The notes: a model not told the origin generated them from the sequence alone. Numbered from the stretch's first letter, positions 52,073 through 62,446 are shown. The stretch: 64,000 nucleotides of DNA from Edaphovirga cremea (GCF_003332275.1 NZ_QOVA01000002.1:310001-374000); one strand, 5' to 3'. Numbers and translations are program-made.

Positions 52073-52894
52073 TTATTTCGTGTCCGGATCCGGCCCCAGA
52101 CGTTTACCGGCATCCAGTTTGGCAATCTGACTCAGCTCATCTTTATCCAGACGGAAATCAAAAACGTTGAAGTTTTCGACGATACGTTTTGGCGTTACGG
52201 ATTTAGGGATAGCAATTAAGCCGCAGTCGAGATGCCAGCGAATGACGATTTGCGCAGGCGTTTTTTCGTACTTCGCGGCCAGTTTACTAATCACATCCTG
52301 TTCGAAAACCCCTTCGCCACCCTGAGCCAGCGGGCTCCAGGATTCTGTGGCGATATTGTGTGTGGCATTCCAGGCGTGTAACTGGCGCTGTTGTAGCAAT
52401 GGATGAAGTTCGATCTGGTTAACAACCGGTGCTGAACCGGTTTCATCAAGCAGACGTTGCAGATGCGGAATGTGGAAATTACACACGCCAACGCTTTTGG
52501 CCAAACCCTGCTCTTTTAACTTGAGCAATTTCCTCCATGCCTCAACAAACTTATTCTGCCTGGGTTCTGGCCAATGGATAAGGTAGAGATCGACATAATC
52601 GAGCTTGAGTTTTTTCAGGCTCTCTTCAAGAGCTTGCTGGGGATTATCTTGATCATCGTTCCAGAGCTTGGTCGTGATAAACAGCTCGTCGCGCGGTACC
52701 GGCGTAGCCGCCAGCGCGTTACCGACGCCGACTTCATTCTGGTAGATAGCCGCCGTATCAATATGGCGATAGCCCGTTTCCAGCGCTTTTTCGATAGCAG
52801 TAACAACGTCCTCGTTGCTTGCCTGCCATACGCCCAGACCCAACTGCGGCATCAGATTGCCATCGTGGAGTTTGATGATGGGTTGCGTTGCCAT
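52073..52894 (-). CDS. dkgA: 2,5-Diketo-D-gluconate/methylglyoxal reductase DkgA
   Basis: 273 residues. Aldo-keto reductase barrel with the AKR signatures GYRHIDTAAIYQNEVGVGNA (catalytic Asp and Tyr), LIHWPEP and the NADPH-contacting IPKSVTPKRIVENF. It reduces 2,5-diketogluconate, methylglyoxal and other aldehydes. Downstream of yqhD on the same strand (106-base gap), both expected to answer to YqhC. Confidence 0.95.
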   Translation of the reverse strand: MATQPIIKLHDGNLMPQLGLGVWQASNEDVVTAIEKALETGYRHIDTAAIYQNEVGVGNALAATPVPRDELFITTKLWNDDQDNPQQALEESLKKLKLDYVDLYLIHWPEPRQNKFVEAWRKLLKLKEQGLAKSVGVCNFHIPHLQRLLDETGSAPVVNQIELHPLLQQRQLHAWNATHNIATESWSPLAQGGEGVFEQDVISKLAAKYEKTPAQIVIRWHLDCGLIAIPKSVTPKRIVENFNVFDFRLDKDELSQIAKLDAGKRLGPDPDTK

Positions 52895-53000
52895 GAGTAT
52901 CCCCTCGTTAGCTTATGCGTGGTAACTGGTAAGTTTAGTTGAAGGCGTCATGCTTTGCCGAGTTTGCCGGAGAACGCTGCCGATTCCGGCAGTAAACGAA

Positions 53001-54158
53001 TCAGCGTGCCGCTTCATAAATGCGCTGGCTGTCTGCCAGTCGAATGTCCTGGTGCTCGCCCAATGTCGTCATGCCATGCTCTTCCAACTTGGCCAACAGA
53101 GCCGGGATAGTGCTTCCATCCAGATCGTAATCCGCCAGACGGGTAGGAACGCCCATCTGCTCGAAAAAGTGGCGAGTTGCGGCAATGGCGGCATCAATGC
53201 GCTGATCGTCGCTGCCCGTACGCAGACCCCATACGCGCTCAGCGTATTGCAGTAGCTTGGCATGTTTCTGTGACCGTTTTTCATTCAACAGTGCAGGTAA
53301 AACCACCGCCAGCGTTTGGGCATGATCCATACCGTGCATCGCTGTCAGCTCGTGACCCAACATATGGGTTGCCCAGTCTTGCGGTACGCCAGCGCCAATC
53401 AGGCCGTTAAGAGCCATGGTGGCGCTCCACATAACATTGGCGCGCACGTTGTAGTTTTCCGGTTCTTTCAAGGCGCGTGGGCCTTCTTCGATCAGCGTCA
53501 ACAGCAGACCTTCGGCAAAACGATCCTGCACTTTGGCATCGACCGGATAGGTCAGGTATTGCTCAACGGTATGCACAAAGGCGTCGACAACGCCATTGGC
53601 AATTTGACGCGCAGGCAGGCTATAAGTCACAACGGGATCAAGCACGGCAAATTCAGGGAAAACGTGTGGTGAGAAAAAGTGCTGTTTGTCGCCGGTGCTG
53701 CGGCGGGTAATCACGCCACCGCTGTTGGACTCTGAACCGGTTGCAGGCAGTGTCAGCACGGCTCCCATAGGAACTGCCGAGGTAATTTCGCTGCCCACGG
53801 TCTCGATGATATGCCACGGTTCTTTCGCATAATTTGCGGCTGCAGCGATAAATTTGGTGCCATCCAATACAGAACCACCGCCAACGGCCAGCAGGAAGGT
53901 GATTTTTTCTTTGTGGACTTGTTCGACCGCCTTCATCAATGTTTCGTAAGCCGGATTGGGTTCAATGCCGGAGAACTCCTGCACATCGAAATCATGCAGC
54001 GCGGTATAAACCTGATCCAGCACGCCATTTTTTTTGATACTGCCGCCACCGTAGGTGATCAACACGCGGGCACCAGCAGGGATCTCGTTGCGCAGTTGGG
54101 CAATTTGTCCTTCGCCAAAGAGGATTTTTGTCGGGGTGTGGAGAATGAAGTTTTGCAT
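53001..54158 (-). CDS. yqhD: NADPH-dependent aldehyde reductase YqhD
   Basis: 385 residues. Iron-type alcohol dehydrogenase family: TYGGGSIKKNGV, VGGGSVLDGTKF and the metal ligands in ANGVVDAFVHTVEQ and HGMDHAQTL. It reduces toxic short aldehydes with NADPH. GATCGATAGACC lies upstream of the ATG; the yqhC gene is divergent 213 bases away. Confidence 0.95.
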   Translation of the reverse strand: MQNFILHTPTKILFGEGQIAQLRNEIPAGARVLITYGGGSIKKNGVLDQVYTALHDFDVQEFSGIEPNPAYETLMKAVEQVHKEKITFLLAVGGGSVLDGTKFIAAAANYAKEPWHIIETVGSEITSAVPMGAVLTLPATGSESNSGGVITRRSTGDKQHFFSPHVFPEFAVLDPVVTYSLPARQIANGVVDAFVHTVEQYLTYPVDAKVQDRFAEGLLLTLIEEGPRALKEPENYNVRANVMWSATMALNGLIGAGVPQDWATHMLGHELTAMHGMDHAQTLAVVLPALLNEKRSQKHAKLLQYAERVWGLRTGSDDQRIDAAIAATRHFFEQMGVPTRLADYDLDGSTIPALLAKLEEHGMTTLGEHQDIRLADSQRIYEAAR

Positions 54159-54371
54159 GGTCTATCGATCCTTAACGCTGTTTAATGGTAGTTACAGAGA
54201 GATTTTTTCTCGTCGTAACGACGAAAGCAGGCTGCTATTGTCGATAAGAACAGCGATGAGCACAATGCACATTCCTGCGAGTGGTTAGCCTATTCCTACA
54301 AACTTCTGTAGAAAATGGTTCGTTTGAGGCACTATGGATGCTGAATAATTTCTGCTTGGAGAACTTCTGAT
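54159..54371. promoter_or_regulatory. Divergent promoter region yqhD/yqhC
   Basis: 213 bases between the YqhC regulator gene and its presumed target operon yqhD-dkgA. No operator sequence was identified by eye. Confidence 0.4.
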
Positions 54372-55286
54372 ATGGCGGGCATCGAGAACCTGAGCGCCAG
54401 AATGGCTGCGCAGGTAGCAAAATTGGCAGGCGATAATGCATTTACGCAGTCACCCGTACCTCAGGTGAAACTTCTCTATACCACCTGTCATCAGCCGCGC
54501 CAACCGGTCATGTACAGCCCGAGCATCGTGATTATCTTTCAGGGAAAGAAGGTCGGTTATCTGGGCAGAACGACATTTTCTTACGATCCCCATAACTACC
54601 TGTTGCTCACCGTGCCGTTGCCCTTTGAGTGTGAAACCTTTGCCAGTCCGGAACAGCCATTGGCGGGGATCTCGATCGGTGTTGATACAATAATGCTGCA
54701 GGATTTACTGATTGATATCGGTGATGATGTGCCATCCAATCATAAAACACCGGCATCAGGCATTACCCCATCCCCGTTGGGTGATGAAATATTATGTGCC
54801 ACCGAGCGGTTGCTGGACGTCATGAGCAAACCGTTGGATGGCCGGGTGCTTGGGCCACAGATTGTGCGGGAGATACTCTTTTATGTGCTGACCAGTGATA
54901 ACGGCGGCGCACTACATGCATTGGTCAATCGGCATACCCATTTCAGCCAAATCGCCAAATCGCTGCGGCGCATCGAGAGCCAGTATTCAGATAATCTCAG
55001 CGTTGAGCTATTGGCAAACGAAGTGAACATGAGTGTCTCGGCTTTCCACCATAATTTTAAAGCCGTCACCAGCACGTCTCCGTTACAGTATCTAAAAACC
55101 TACCGTCTGCATAAGGCGCGAATGTTGATGATTCACGATGGCCTCAACGCGGGCTCAGCGGCCATCAGTGTCGGTTATGAAAGTGCCTCGCAATTCAGTC
55201 GCGAATTTAAACGCTATTTCGGTTTAACGCCCACCGATGAAGTCACCCGGTTGCGGGATAATAGTGCAACGTCGTCGATGCGATAA
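54372..55286 (+). CDS. yqhC: AraC-family regulator YqhC
   Basis: 304 residues. N-terminal cupin-like sensor domain (AraC_N) and C-terminal double helix-turn-helix ([40 protein letters not shown]). E. coli YqhC activates yqhD and dkgA in response to aldehydes; the same divergent arrangement is present here. Confidence 0.92.
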   Translation: MAGIENLSARMAAQVAKLAGDNAFTQSPVPQVKLLYTTCHQPRQPVMYSPSIVIIFQGKKVGYLGRTTFSYDPHNYLLLTVPLPFECETFASPEQPLAGISIGVDTIMLQDLLIDIGDDVPSNHKTPASGITPSPLGDEILCATERLLDVMSKPLDGRVLGPQIVREILFYVLTSDNGGALHALVNRHTHFSQIAKSLRRIESQYSDNLSVELLANEVNMSVSAFHHNFKAVTSTSPLQYLKTYRLHKARMLMIHDGLNAGSAAISVGYESASQFSREFKRYFGLTPTDEVTRLRDNSATSSMR

Positions 55287-55314
55287 AAAAACCGGTGCGA
55301 GCGACACCGGAAAA
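55285..55314 (-). terminator. Terminator after the porin gene
   Basis: On the minus strand CCGGTG-TCGCTCG-CACCGG is followed by seven T. It lies against the yqhC stop codon. Confidence 0.8.
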
Positions 55315-55370
55315 ATAAAAACAACTATTTCAAGGAAAAAGAAAAATGCGGGGTACAGGGAATAATAGCG

Positions 55371-56600
55371 TCAGAAATAGATCCGCATCCCTACAGCGAT
55401 ACGATTATCATCTCCTACGCTGGCATAATCATATTGAGTTTGCGTTGTGATATCGGTCCATTTGTCAGCTTCAGTTTCGATGTAGGCATATTCGCTCCAC
55501 ACCACGATATTCTTTGTGAAATTATAATCGGCCCCGATGACCACTTTTTGTTCCTTCCAATTGGCGATATTCTCGTCACCGTCTTTCAGATAATAGCCAC
55601 CATAAATATTGCCATCGCCATATTTCCAGTTGGCACCCAATCCAAGCAGATTGACCCTGGCTTTATTATCCACAAAGAATACCGCTTCACGCTGGGCATA
55701 ATCACTGCGATCGTTGTCATAGCCTACATCGCCAGACCAGACGTTGTTCATGAATAACTGACCGACATCAGCGGAAAGCGACACGCCGACATCGTCAAAG
55801 GTGTATTTGACCGAGGCTCCCCAGATCGATTCTTCCCCATCCTGCCCGTTGGCATCATGAAGTACGGTGGCGTCTGACGACGTATAGGCACCTCCCGAAT
55901 TTTCCACTTTGGCATAGCCATAACCAGCCCCCAGATTCCAGCCGCCGTTATGGTAGAACGCCGCGAGTGTGTAGGCGTGATCAACGCCGTTGCCCCAGCT
56001 ATCGCCGTCATCATCTGTTTGCAACGTGTAGGAGCCGCCGACACTGAAACCGTTGAAATCGGCACTCATCACGCGAATTGAGTTGGATACCCGGCCAATG
56101 AAGTTGTTGTCACCGCCATCGGAGCCGCTGGTGCGCCCGATAAAACCGCCGTTATAGGCACCAAAGTCGAGTGTGCCACCATATTCATAGGTGAAGTCAG
56201 AGGTTGGCATGTCATCAAAAGGCGAGGTAATACGGCCAAACGTCAGGTCACCGAGATCGTCCACGCGAAAACCCACCCAACCCTGACGATTATCCATTTG
56301 AAAATCGCCTTCGCCCGACTGGGTATCATTGCCGAATTCAATGTATCCAATCCCATGTGCGCTACCACCATTAGAGGCGTGATCAATACCAAAACCAAAT
56401 CGAGAACTCTGATCCTGCAATTGCAGGTTATCTTTTCCCGGAGAGTATTGTTTACGTGAATCCGAATTTTCCAGCCACAGACGTAATGAACCGGTGAAAT
56501 CAATCTTCGTCCCATCATTATTATAAAGGGTCGCGGAGTTTGCTGTTGAGGAAATGAAAAGCACCGGAAGTATTATTGCCATGATTTTCTTGTTAAACAT
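55371..56600 (-). CDS. Gram-negative general porin-family outer membrane protein
   Basis: 409 residues with a Sec signal ending STANSA at about 22. The mature protein has the porin pattern: opening TLYNNDGTKIDFTGSLRLWL, many alternating beta strands, aromatic girdle residues and a C-terminal Phe (IAVGMRIYF) recognised by the BAM machinery. It belongs to the 16-strand porin type but is not clearly OmpC or OmpF; substrate unknown. It has its own terminator and an AT-rich upstream region. Confidence 0.85.
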   Translation of the reverse strand: MFNKKIMAIILPVLFISSTANSATLYNNDGTKIDFTGSLRLWLENSDSRKQYSPGKDNLQLQDQSSRFGFGIDHASNGGSAHGIGYIEFGNDTQSGEGDFQMDNRQGWVGFRVDDLGDLTFGRITSPFDDMPTSDFTYEYGGTLDFGAYNGGFIGRTSGSDGGDNNFIGRVSNSIRVMSADFNGFSVGGSYTLQTDDDGDSWGNGVDHAYTLAAFYHNGGWNLGAGYGYAKVENSGGAYTSSDATVLHDANGQDGEESIWGASVKYTFDDVGVSLSADVGQLFMNNVWSGDVGYDNDRSDYAQREAVFFVDNKARVNLLGLGANWKYGDGNIYGGYYLKDGDENIANWKEQKVVIGADYNFTKNIVVWSEYAYIETEADKWTDITTQTQYDYASVGDDNRIAVGMRIYF

Positions 56601-56933
56601 AAGACGTCCTTATTCTTAGTAATATTCAGAATAGTAAAATTAGAGCGGAATAATTGACCGTAAAAATTTACGTGGACATCTAATCGTTAACGGTGTTTTT
56701 TTACAATTTATAATAATTTAAGGTGGGGTTTATTGTTGGTTAAATAAGTTATGGTTAGTTTTAAGGCAATGTGAGCTATAGTAATGTATTGGTAAATAAT
56801 AATATTCTTATCATATATTGATTGAATGAAAATTATGGTGTTAATTTTCCCTGTAATTAATAAGATATGCCTGCTAATGGAATGTTCATTATTAACAGGC
56901 TTACAAAGTGAAAACCTCCACAGCATGCGGATA
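56601..56933. promoter_or_regulatory. AT-rich intergenic region upstream of the porin
   Basis: 333 bases, strikingly AT-rich between 56640 and 56880 (for example TTTACAATTTATAATAATTT at 56700). It carries no credible gene; a 72-codon frame on the minus strand is a by-product of composition. It is probably the porin promoter with regulator sites, and its composition would suit H-NS-type binding (inference). Confidence 0.5.
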
Positions 56934-57605
56934 TTATTGCTGATCGTCGGCCGGGCAATATTTTCTGCGCCAGACCATAATGCACGCTCCCGTCAGCCCA
57001 ATTACCAGCAGCAATACCGGAAGAATCATAAGCGCGGCCATCACCTGATCCTCATGGCGTTTCACCAAAGGAATATGGCTGAATGCATAACCCAGGGTGA
57101 TTACCACACCGACCCACAGCAAGCCGCTTAGCCAGTTGAATATCTGGAAACGGGTATTATCGAGCCCTGAAATACCCGCAATGGTTGGCAAGAGTGTACG
57201 GACAAATGCCAGAAAACGCCCCGCTAACAGCGCCATCAACCCATGACGATTAAAAAGATAGTAAGCGCGTTGATGGTAGTGAGCGGGGAGTTGCAGCAAC
57301 CAACCCCTGACTATTTTGGTTTCCCCAAGCCAACGCCCCTGCAGATAGCTGAACCAACAGCCCAGACTGGCCGCCACCGTCAGAATGATCAACGTTGGAA
57401 TAAAGCTCATCACCCCTTTGGCGATCAACGCCCCCGTCAGCAGCAGAAGACTGTCGCCCGGCAGGAATGAGGCGGGCAACAGACCATTTTCCAAAAACAA
57501 CGTGGTAAAGAGCACGCCATAAATTACCCAAATCATGCCTGGCTGCGCCAGCGCACTGAAATCCTGTTGCCAAAGCGCATGGAGAATTTCTTTTATTACA
57601 GCCAT
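56934..57605 (-). CDS. yghB: DedA-family inner membrane protein YghB
   Basis: 223 residues. DedA/VTT domain: [20 protein letters not shown], a basic loop and [17 protein letters not shown]. In E. coli YghB and its partner YqjA are needed for envelope integrity and division and are linked to proton-motive-force-dependent transport. Located next to metC as in E. coli. Confidence 0.94.
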   Translation of the reverse strand: MAVIKEILHALWQQDFSALAQPGMIWVIYGVLFTTLFLENGLLPASFLPGDSLLLLTGALIAKGVMSFIPTLIILTVAASLGCWFSYLQGRWLGETKIVRGWLLQLPAHYHQRAYYLFNRHGLMALLAGRFLAFVRTLLPTIAGISGLDNTRFQIFNWLSGLLWVGVVITLGYAFSHIPLVKRHEDQVMAALMILPVLLLVIGLTGACIMVWRRKYCPADDQQ

Positions 57606-57768
57606 ATCTCATCCCGTCGCTATAATGTTCTTCTTTTGTATCAGTGTACTCTGAAGCAGGCTGATTCACATTGATCAAAGACCCCACAGATATTTTATAT
57701 TTATTGAGGTTTAGCGAAACAGGCGCTGTAGTCGCCTGTTGCTCAACGAAGTGAATCTGGGGGGAATC

Positions 57769-58962
57769 TTACAATAGAGCCAACCGGGTAAAACCCGCAT
57801 CCAAATCTTCTATCAGGTCTTCGCAGTTTTCCAAACCGATATGCAAGCGGATTAGCGTCCCGGTGAAGGCTATTTCTTCTGCTGGTCTGATGGCCTGTAA
57901 CTCTTCAGGCTGATTGGCCAGAATCAGGGATTCAAAGCCGCCCCAGGAGTAGGCCATGCTGAAATGGGTAAAGTGATCGAGATATTCAGACAACTGTCGA
58001 TCGCTCAACCGCTGGTGGAGAATAAAGGAAAACAGCCCGCAACTGCCGGTAAAATCGCGTTGGTAGAACTCATGACCAGGACATCCGGGTAGTGCAGGGT
58101 GGTGAACTGCCGCCACCTCTGGGCGTTCTGCCAACCAGCGTGCCACGGCGATGCTGCTGGTTTCATGCTGTTTAAGGCGTACGCCGAGCGTACGCAAACC
58201 ACGGCTGGCAATATAGGCAGTGTCTGCGTCAACCATTTGCCCCATCAGATAGGAGTGTTCCCGCAATTGATCCCAACAACGTTCGTTGGAAACCGCAGTG
58301 CCAATCATGGCATCGGAGTGACCAATAATGTATTTGGTTGCGGCCTGAATTGAGATATCTATACCAAAATCAAGGGCTTTAAACAGAATGCCGGATGCCC
58401 AGGTATTGTCGATCATCACCACCAAATCCGGCGAAATAGCGCGCGCGGCATTTACAATGCCAGGAATATCGGGCACCTCCATGGTGATCGAGCTCGGCGA
58501 CTCGAGGAATAACACTTTGGTATTGGGTCGCACTAAATCAGCGATGCGCTCACCTATCATCGGTGGGAAATAGGTGGTACTGACGTTCAGCTTGGCGAGT
58601 ATTTTCTCGCAAAAATCCTGGGTAGGTTCATAGGCTGAACCAATCATCAAAATATGGTCGCCCGCTGCAACGAAAGAGAGAATTGCATTGCTCACTGCGG
58701 CAGCACCGCAAGGATAAAGCGCACAGCCCGCGCCACCTTCGAGCTCGACCATGGCTTCCTGAAAAGAAAAATGGGTCAGCGTACCGCGACGGCCATAAAA
58801 CAGTTCACCTTTTGCCCGATTGGCCGTTGCATGCTTTTTATCTGCCACGGTGTCGAAGACCAATGATGAAGCCCGCTGAATCACAGCATTTACCGATCCC
58901 TGAGTGAATTTTTTCCTGCGGCCTGCGCTAACCAATGCTGTGTCGATTTTCTTTCCGGACAT
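57769..58962 (-). CDS. metC: Cystathionine beta-lyase MetC
   Basis: 397 residues. PLP-dependent Cys/Met metabolism enzyme: the cofactor lysine is in [10 protein letters not shown], preceded by MIDNTWAS. It cleaves cystathionine to homocysteine in methionine synthesis. Divergent from exbB-exbD across 388 bases. A GGACGTCC sequence at 59080-59087 could be a MetJ box (AGACGTCT-like), but a second adjacent box is not clear. Confidence 0.95.
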   Translation of the reverse strand: MSGKKIDTALVSAGRRKKFTQGSVNAVIQRASSLVFDTVADKKHATANRAKGELFYGRRGTLTHFSFQEAMVELEGGAGCALYPCGAAAVSNAILSFVAAGDHILMIGSAYEPTQDFCEKILAKLNVSTTYFPPMIGERIADLVRPNTKVLFLESPSSITMEVPDIPGIVNAARAISPDLVVMIDNTWASGILFKALDFGIDISIQAATKYIIGHSDAMIGTAVSNERCWDQLREHSYLMGQMVDADTAYIASRGLRTLGVRLKQHETSSIAVARWLAERPEVAAVHHPALPGCPGHEFYQRDFTGSCGLFSFILHQRLSDRQLSEYLDHFTHFSMAYSWGGFESLILANQPEELQAIRPAEEIAFTGTLIRLHIGLENCEDLIEDLDAGFTRLALL

Positions 58963-59350
58963 GATGCCTTTTCACCTTGTTTGCTATGTTGCCGTCCCTC
59001 ATCCGGGGGGCGTGGCCAAATGCTGTCTTTACCTTACGTTATCATGATGATTGTCAGGGTGGGGATGCTTTTACCTTCTGGACGTCCAAATAAGGAGGAA
59101 TGTCGGCCATGAGAAGGAAAAACCCCAGACTACGCGAAAAAATCCGGGTTAATCGATATAACGGCCCAAGATTCATATTGATAAAGCACAACTCACCGTC
59201 ACAATGCGCAATTTATGCCCTTTTCTTTGATGTCACGCCCGGCCAACTATGTAAATAATAATGAGAACCACTATCAATCCGCGCCACTTTTGATATGATC
59301 CGACGCTGATTTCTTCCTTTACAATTGCTGATTTTGGGTGGAGGCGTAGC
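58963..59350. promoter_or_regulatory. Divergent regulatory region metC/exbB
   Basis: 388 bases without a gene. Contains a possible MetJ-like box near metC (59080-59087) and a good Fur-box candidate near exbB (59257-59275). No other feature was seen. Confidence 0.55.
59257..59275 (+). promoter_or_regulatory. Fur box upstream of exbB
   Basis: AATAATGAGAACCACTATC matches the 19-bp consensus GATAATGATAATCATTATC at 15 positions (counted by eye) and lies 75 bases before the exbB start, as expected for iron-repressed control of the TonB energiser. Confidence 0.7.
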
Positions 59351-60364
59351 GTGAAAACGGCTCGCATGAACATGATACAAGAGACGGTGGGGTGTGGGCA
59401 GCGCCTGCAACGAGGGAAAACGGCTACCTGGAGAACGATTCTGGCATCGCTGTTGCTGGTCGTCGGTTTGGGTGCTGGCATAACAGGCAATGCGGTGGCA
59501 GCCCCTGCATCAGCGGTTGCCAATGCCAACGGCTCTGCTGCGCAAAGTGCGCCAGCGGCACAAAATCCAGGTACAGCACCGATTACTGCCGAGGCCACCG
59601 CGCCTACGTTCAGTCAGCCATTGTCCACCAGTGAACAGCCTGTTTTGCCCAAGGATCTTTCCGTACTCGGTATGTATCAGAATGCTGACATTGTCGTTAA
59701 AACGGTAATGATTGGTTTGATGCTGGCATCCGTTGTTACCTGGGCGATTCTGTTTGCCAAGAGCAGTGAACTCTTTGTTGCCAAACGTCGTTTACGTCGT
59801 GAACTGGATGCCCTTGTCCCGGTGACTACGCTGGATGAAGCGTCAAATGTCGCCGAGAGTTTCCATGAAAGCAGCATCAGCAGCCTGTTACTGCGTGATG
59901 CCCAGAACGAGCTCGATCTCTCGTCTGAGTCGATGGATAACGCGGGCATTAAAGATCGAACCGGTTTCCGACTTGAACGTCGTGTTGCCGCCGCCAGCCG
60001 GCATATGGGACGGGGCAACGGTTATTTGGCCACGATTGGGGCCATTTCGCCCTTCGTCGGGTTGTTTGGTACCGTTTGGGGCATTATGAACAGCTTTATC
60101 GGCATCGCCCAAACTCAGACCACCAATTTGGCCGTCGTTGCACCGGGTATCGCAGAAGCACTCCTGGCAACGGCTATCGGTCTGGTTGCCGCAATCCCTG
60201 CCGTGGTCATCTACAATATTTTCGCCCGTCTGATCGCCACTTACCGCCATCAGGTTGGGGATGTGGCCGCCCAAATCCTGCTGTTACAGGGACGCGATCT
60301 GGATCTTGCGGCGAGTGCCGATGCCCGTCGTTCGCAGCCCAATCATCAACTGCGCGTGGGGTAA
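59351..60364 (+). CDS. exbB: TonB-system energiser subunit ExbB, long form
   Basis: 337 residues, about 90 more than E. coli ExbB. The extra N-terminus carries a signal-peptide-like hydrophobic stretch (TILASLLLVVGLGAGITGNAVA) and an Ala/Pro/Thr-rich linker; the standard protein begins near LSVLGMYQNADIVVKTVM. Three membrane helices and the conserved YLATIGAISPFVGLFGTVWG segment follow. With ExbD it uses the proton gradient to drive TonB. GTG start behind GGAGGCGTAGC. Such long forms are known in other bacteria. Confidence 0.93.
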   Translation: MKTARMNMIQETVGCGQRLQRGKTATWRTILASLLLVVGLGAGITGNAVAAPASAVANANGSAAQSAPAAQNPGTAPITAEATAPTFSQPLSTSEQPVLPKDLSVLGMYQNADIVVKTVMIGLMLASVVTWAILFAKSSELFVAKRRLRRELDALVPVTTLDEASNVAESFHESSISSLLLRDAQNELDLSSESMDNAGIKDRTGFRLERRVAAASRHMGRGNGYLATIGAISPFVGLFGTVWGIMNSFIGIAQTQTTNLAVVAPGIAEALLATAIGLVAAIPAVVIYNIFARLIATYRHQVGDVAAQILLLQGRDLDLAASADARRSQPNHQLRVG

Positions 60365-60371
60365 GTGAATT

Positions 60372-60800
60372 ATGGCTATGCGCTTGAATGAAGATCTGGA
60401 CGATAGCGGTGAAATGCATGACATCAACGTCACGCCTTTTATCGACGTGATGCTGGTTCTGTTGATCATCTTCATGGTTGCCGCGCCGCTTGCTACTGTT
60501 GATGTGCGTGTTGATTTGCCAGCATCGTCATCCAAACCGCAGCCGCGCCCCGAAAAGCCGGTTTTTCTGACGGTGAAGGCGGACAAGCAACTGTATGTGG
60601 GCGAGCAGCATGTTACGCCTGAGAATCTGACATCGGTGCTCGATCAAACGACCCAGGCCGATAAACAGACTACTATTTTCTTCCAGGCGGATAAGTCGGT
60701 GGATTATGAGACGTTGATGAGCGTAATGGATACGTTGCGTAAATCAGGCTATCTCAAAATTGGGCTGGTCGGCATGGAACAGGCAGGCAGTGCCCACTAA
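60372..60800 (+). CDS. exbD: TonB-system energiser subunit ExbD
   Basis: 142 residues, about the E. coli size. One N-terminal membrane helix with the essential protonatable Asp in DINVTPFIDVMLVLLIIFMV, then a periplasmic domain. Starts 7 bases after the exbB stop, so the two are co-translated. Confidence 0.96.
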   Translation: MAMRLNEDLDDSGEMHDINVTPFIDVMLVLLIIFMVAAPLATVDVRVDLPASSSKPQPRPEKPVFLTVKADKQLYVGEQHVTPENLTSVLDQTTQADKQTTIFFQADKSVDYETLMSVMDTLRKSGYLKIGLVGMEQAGSAH

Positions 60801-60821
60801 AGAACGTGCAGTCAATATTGA

Positions 60822-60857
60822 AAAAACGGCTCATCGTATGGTGGGCCGTTTTTTTAT
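60822..60857. terminator. Terminator between exbD and the shikimate-dehydrogenase-like gene
   Basis: AAAACGGC pairs with GGGCCGTTTT and is flanked by A and T runs on both sides. Confidence 0.8.
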
Positions 60858-60878
60858 GGCAGAAATGATCCGAAACCA

Positions 60879-61697
60879 TTAGCTGCGGGCATGGGCCGCA
60901 GCGTCAGCGACCTGTTGATCGCTCGGCCTGACGCCGGTGTAAAGAATAAACTGTTCCACCGCTTGCAGGGCGGCGACTTCAGCACCAGTAATCACTTGCT
61001 TACCGTGTTCACGACCATAGATGATGAGCGGTGTTTCTACCGGCAGCGCCACAACGTCAAAAACGATTTTAGCGCGATCGATGACGTCTGGTGCGAAGGC
61101 CAGCGCATTGACATCGGGCCCTCCGGCCATACCGATCGGTGTGACGTTAATGACCATGTCCACTGCCAGTTCACCCACTTCAGGATGCCACTTGTAGCCA
61201 TACGCTTGCGCCAGTGCTTCCCCCGCCTGTTGGTTGCGCGCAATGATATAGCCTTTGCTGTAACCGCCATCACGCAGTGCAGCAGTGACCGCTTTCGCCA
61301 TGCCGCCATTGCCCCTCAGTGCAAAGGTGCTGTCTTTTGGCACCTGATACTGCTCAAGCAATTTTGCGATAGCGATATAATCGGTGTTATACGCGCGCAG
61401 GAAACCCTCGTCATTCACGATCGTATTGACTGACTGAATAGCGGTTGCTGAGGCATCAAGCTCATCGAGAAAGGGAATACAGGCTTCTTTGAAAGGCATC
61501 GACACTGCGCAACCACGGATACCCAACGCTCGGACGCCGCCTACGGCAGCTTCAATATCCTGAGTCGTAAAGGCTTTATAGACATAGTTCAGATCGAGAG
61601 CCTGATAGAGGTAGTTGTGGAAACGGGTACCGAAATTTCCTGGCCGTCCAGCCAGTGACATACACAGGCGGGTATCTTTATTGATTTCTCTGCTCAT
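60879..61697 (-). CDS. Shikimate-dehydrogenase-like protein (SDH-L, HI0607 type)
   Basis: 272 residues. AroE fold: the catalytic Lys and Asp are in VSMPFKEA (Lys70) and AYNTDYIA (Asp106), and the Rossmann loop is GNGGMAKA instead of the AroE GAGGA. This fits the SDH-like class, which reduces dehydroshikimate poorly and whose role is uncertain. Start taken at MSREINKDTRLCMSLAG; the frame is open 36 codons upstream, but no homology is expected there. Confidence 0.85.
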   Translation of the reverse strand: MSREINKDTRLCMSLAGRPGNFGTRFHNYLYQALDLNYVYKAFTTQDIEAAVGGVRALGIRGCAVSMPFKEACIPFLDELDASATAIQSVNTIVNDEGFLRAYNTDYIAIAKLLEQYQVPKDSTFALRGNGGMAKAVTAALRDGGYSKGYIIARNQQAGEALAQAYGYKWHPEVGELAVDMVINVTPIGMAGGPDVNALAFAPDVIDRAKIVFDVVALPVETPLIIYGREHGKQVITGAEVAALQAVEQFILYTGVRPSDQQVADAAAHARS

Positions 61698-61954
61698 GAT
61701 CGGTGCATTCTCCTCGGGAGTCGATGACGTAACGTCAGTCGTTATATTACGACCATTAAAGCATAATGAAATCACGCAAGCATACTGTTGCATCGTTTCA
61801 AGCATGCATCTCCAGCCGGTTGTACCAGTTACCGTTCTCCAGCAAGCGGGCGTTTTCAGCGCCTAAAGACCCCCATTTCCCGCAAATCAGGCGACTTCTG
61901 CAGGCTGGTGCATTAAAATAGAGGTTTACGTTGAATGGTTAGGCGGCAAACATA

Positions 61955-62434
61955 ATGTACGGAACAATAACGACCTATTTTGAAGAGAAAGGCTTCGGGT
62001 TTATCAAAGATGAAAACGGAGAAAATCGTTATTTTCACGTCATCAAGGTGGAGAACCCTGAGCTGCTGAAAAAAAATGCCTCAGTGACGTTTGAACCCAC
62101 GACCAACAGCAAAGGTCTTTCGGCCTATGCGGTGAAAGTCGAGCCGGAAAGCAAATACATCAACATTGCGGGTGAAAGAATCAAAATCACCAGCATCAAA
62201 ACGTTCAAAACCTATACCAAAGACGTTCCTGCCGACGATGCGATTGATAAAGAGAATACGGTACTTTCCGTTGGGCTGTTGATGAACCGTATCCGGCCTA
62301 AAGAAGAGGCTGAAAAAGGGGAGACCAAATCCCTGAATATGCTGGATGTCATCACGTTCCAGAATGTGACCTATACTTTTTCTGAACTCGAAGTCGATAT
62401 TGATGAAACCGTCAAAGCGCTGAAAAGCCTGTAA
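61955..62434 (+). CDS. Cold-shock-domain protein with C-terminal extension
   Basis: 159 residues. The first 65 residues form a cold-shock domain: MYGTITTYFEEKGFGFIKD holds RNP1 (KGFGFI), and RYFHV stands where RNP2 should be. The remaining 95 residues (TSIKTFKTYTKDVPADDAID onward) are not a second cold-shock domain and were not recognised. It probably binds single-stranded nucleic acid. It converges on the Rhs gene, with 217 bases between their ends. Confidence 0.7.
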   Translation: MYGTITTYFEEKGFGFIKDENGENRYFHVIKVENPELLKKNASVTFEPTTNSKGLSAYAVKVEPESKYINIAGERIKITSIKTFKTYTKDVPADDAIDKENTVLSVGLLMNRIRPKEEAEKGETKSLNMLDVITFQNVTYTFSELEVDIDETVKALKSL

Positions 62435-62446
62435 AAATCGCTAACA

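Noticed and set aside
56708-56926. A 72-codon minus-strand frame upstream of the porin
   Set aside because: It arises in very AT-rich DNA, is rich in Ile, Asn and Tyr, and has no ribosome binding site; it is more likely promoter sequence.
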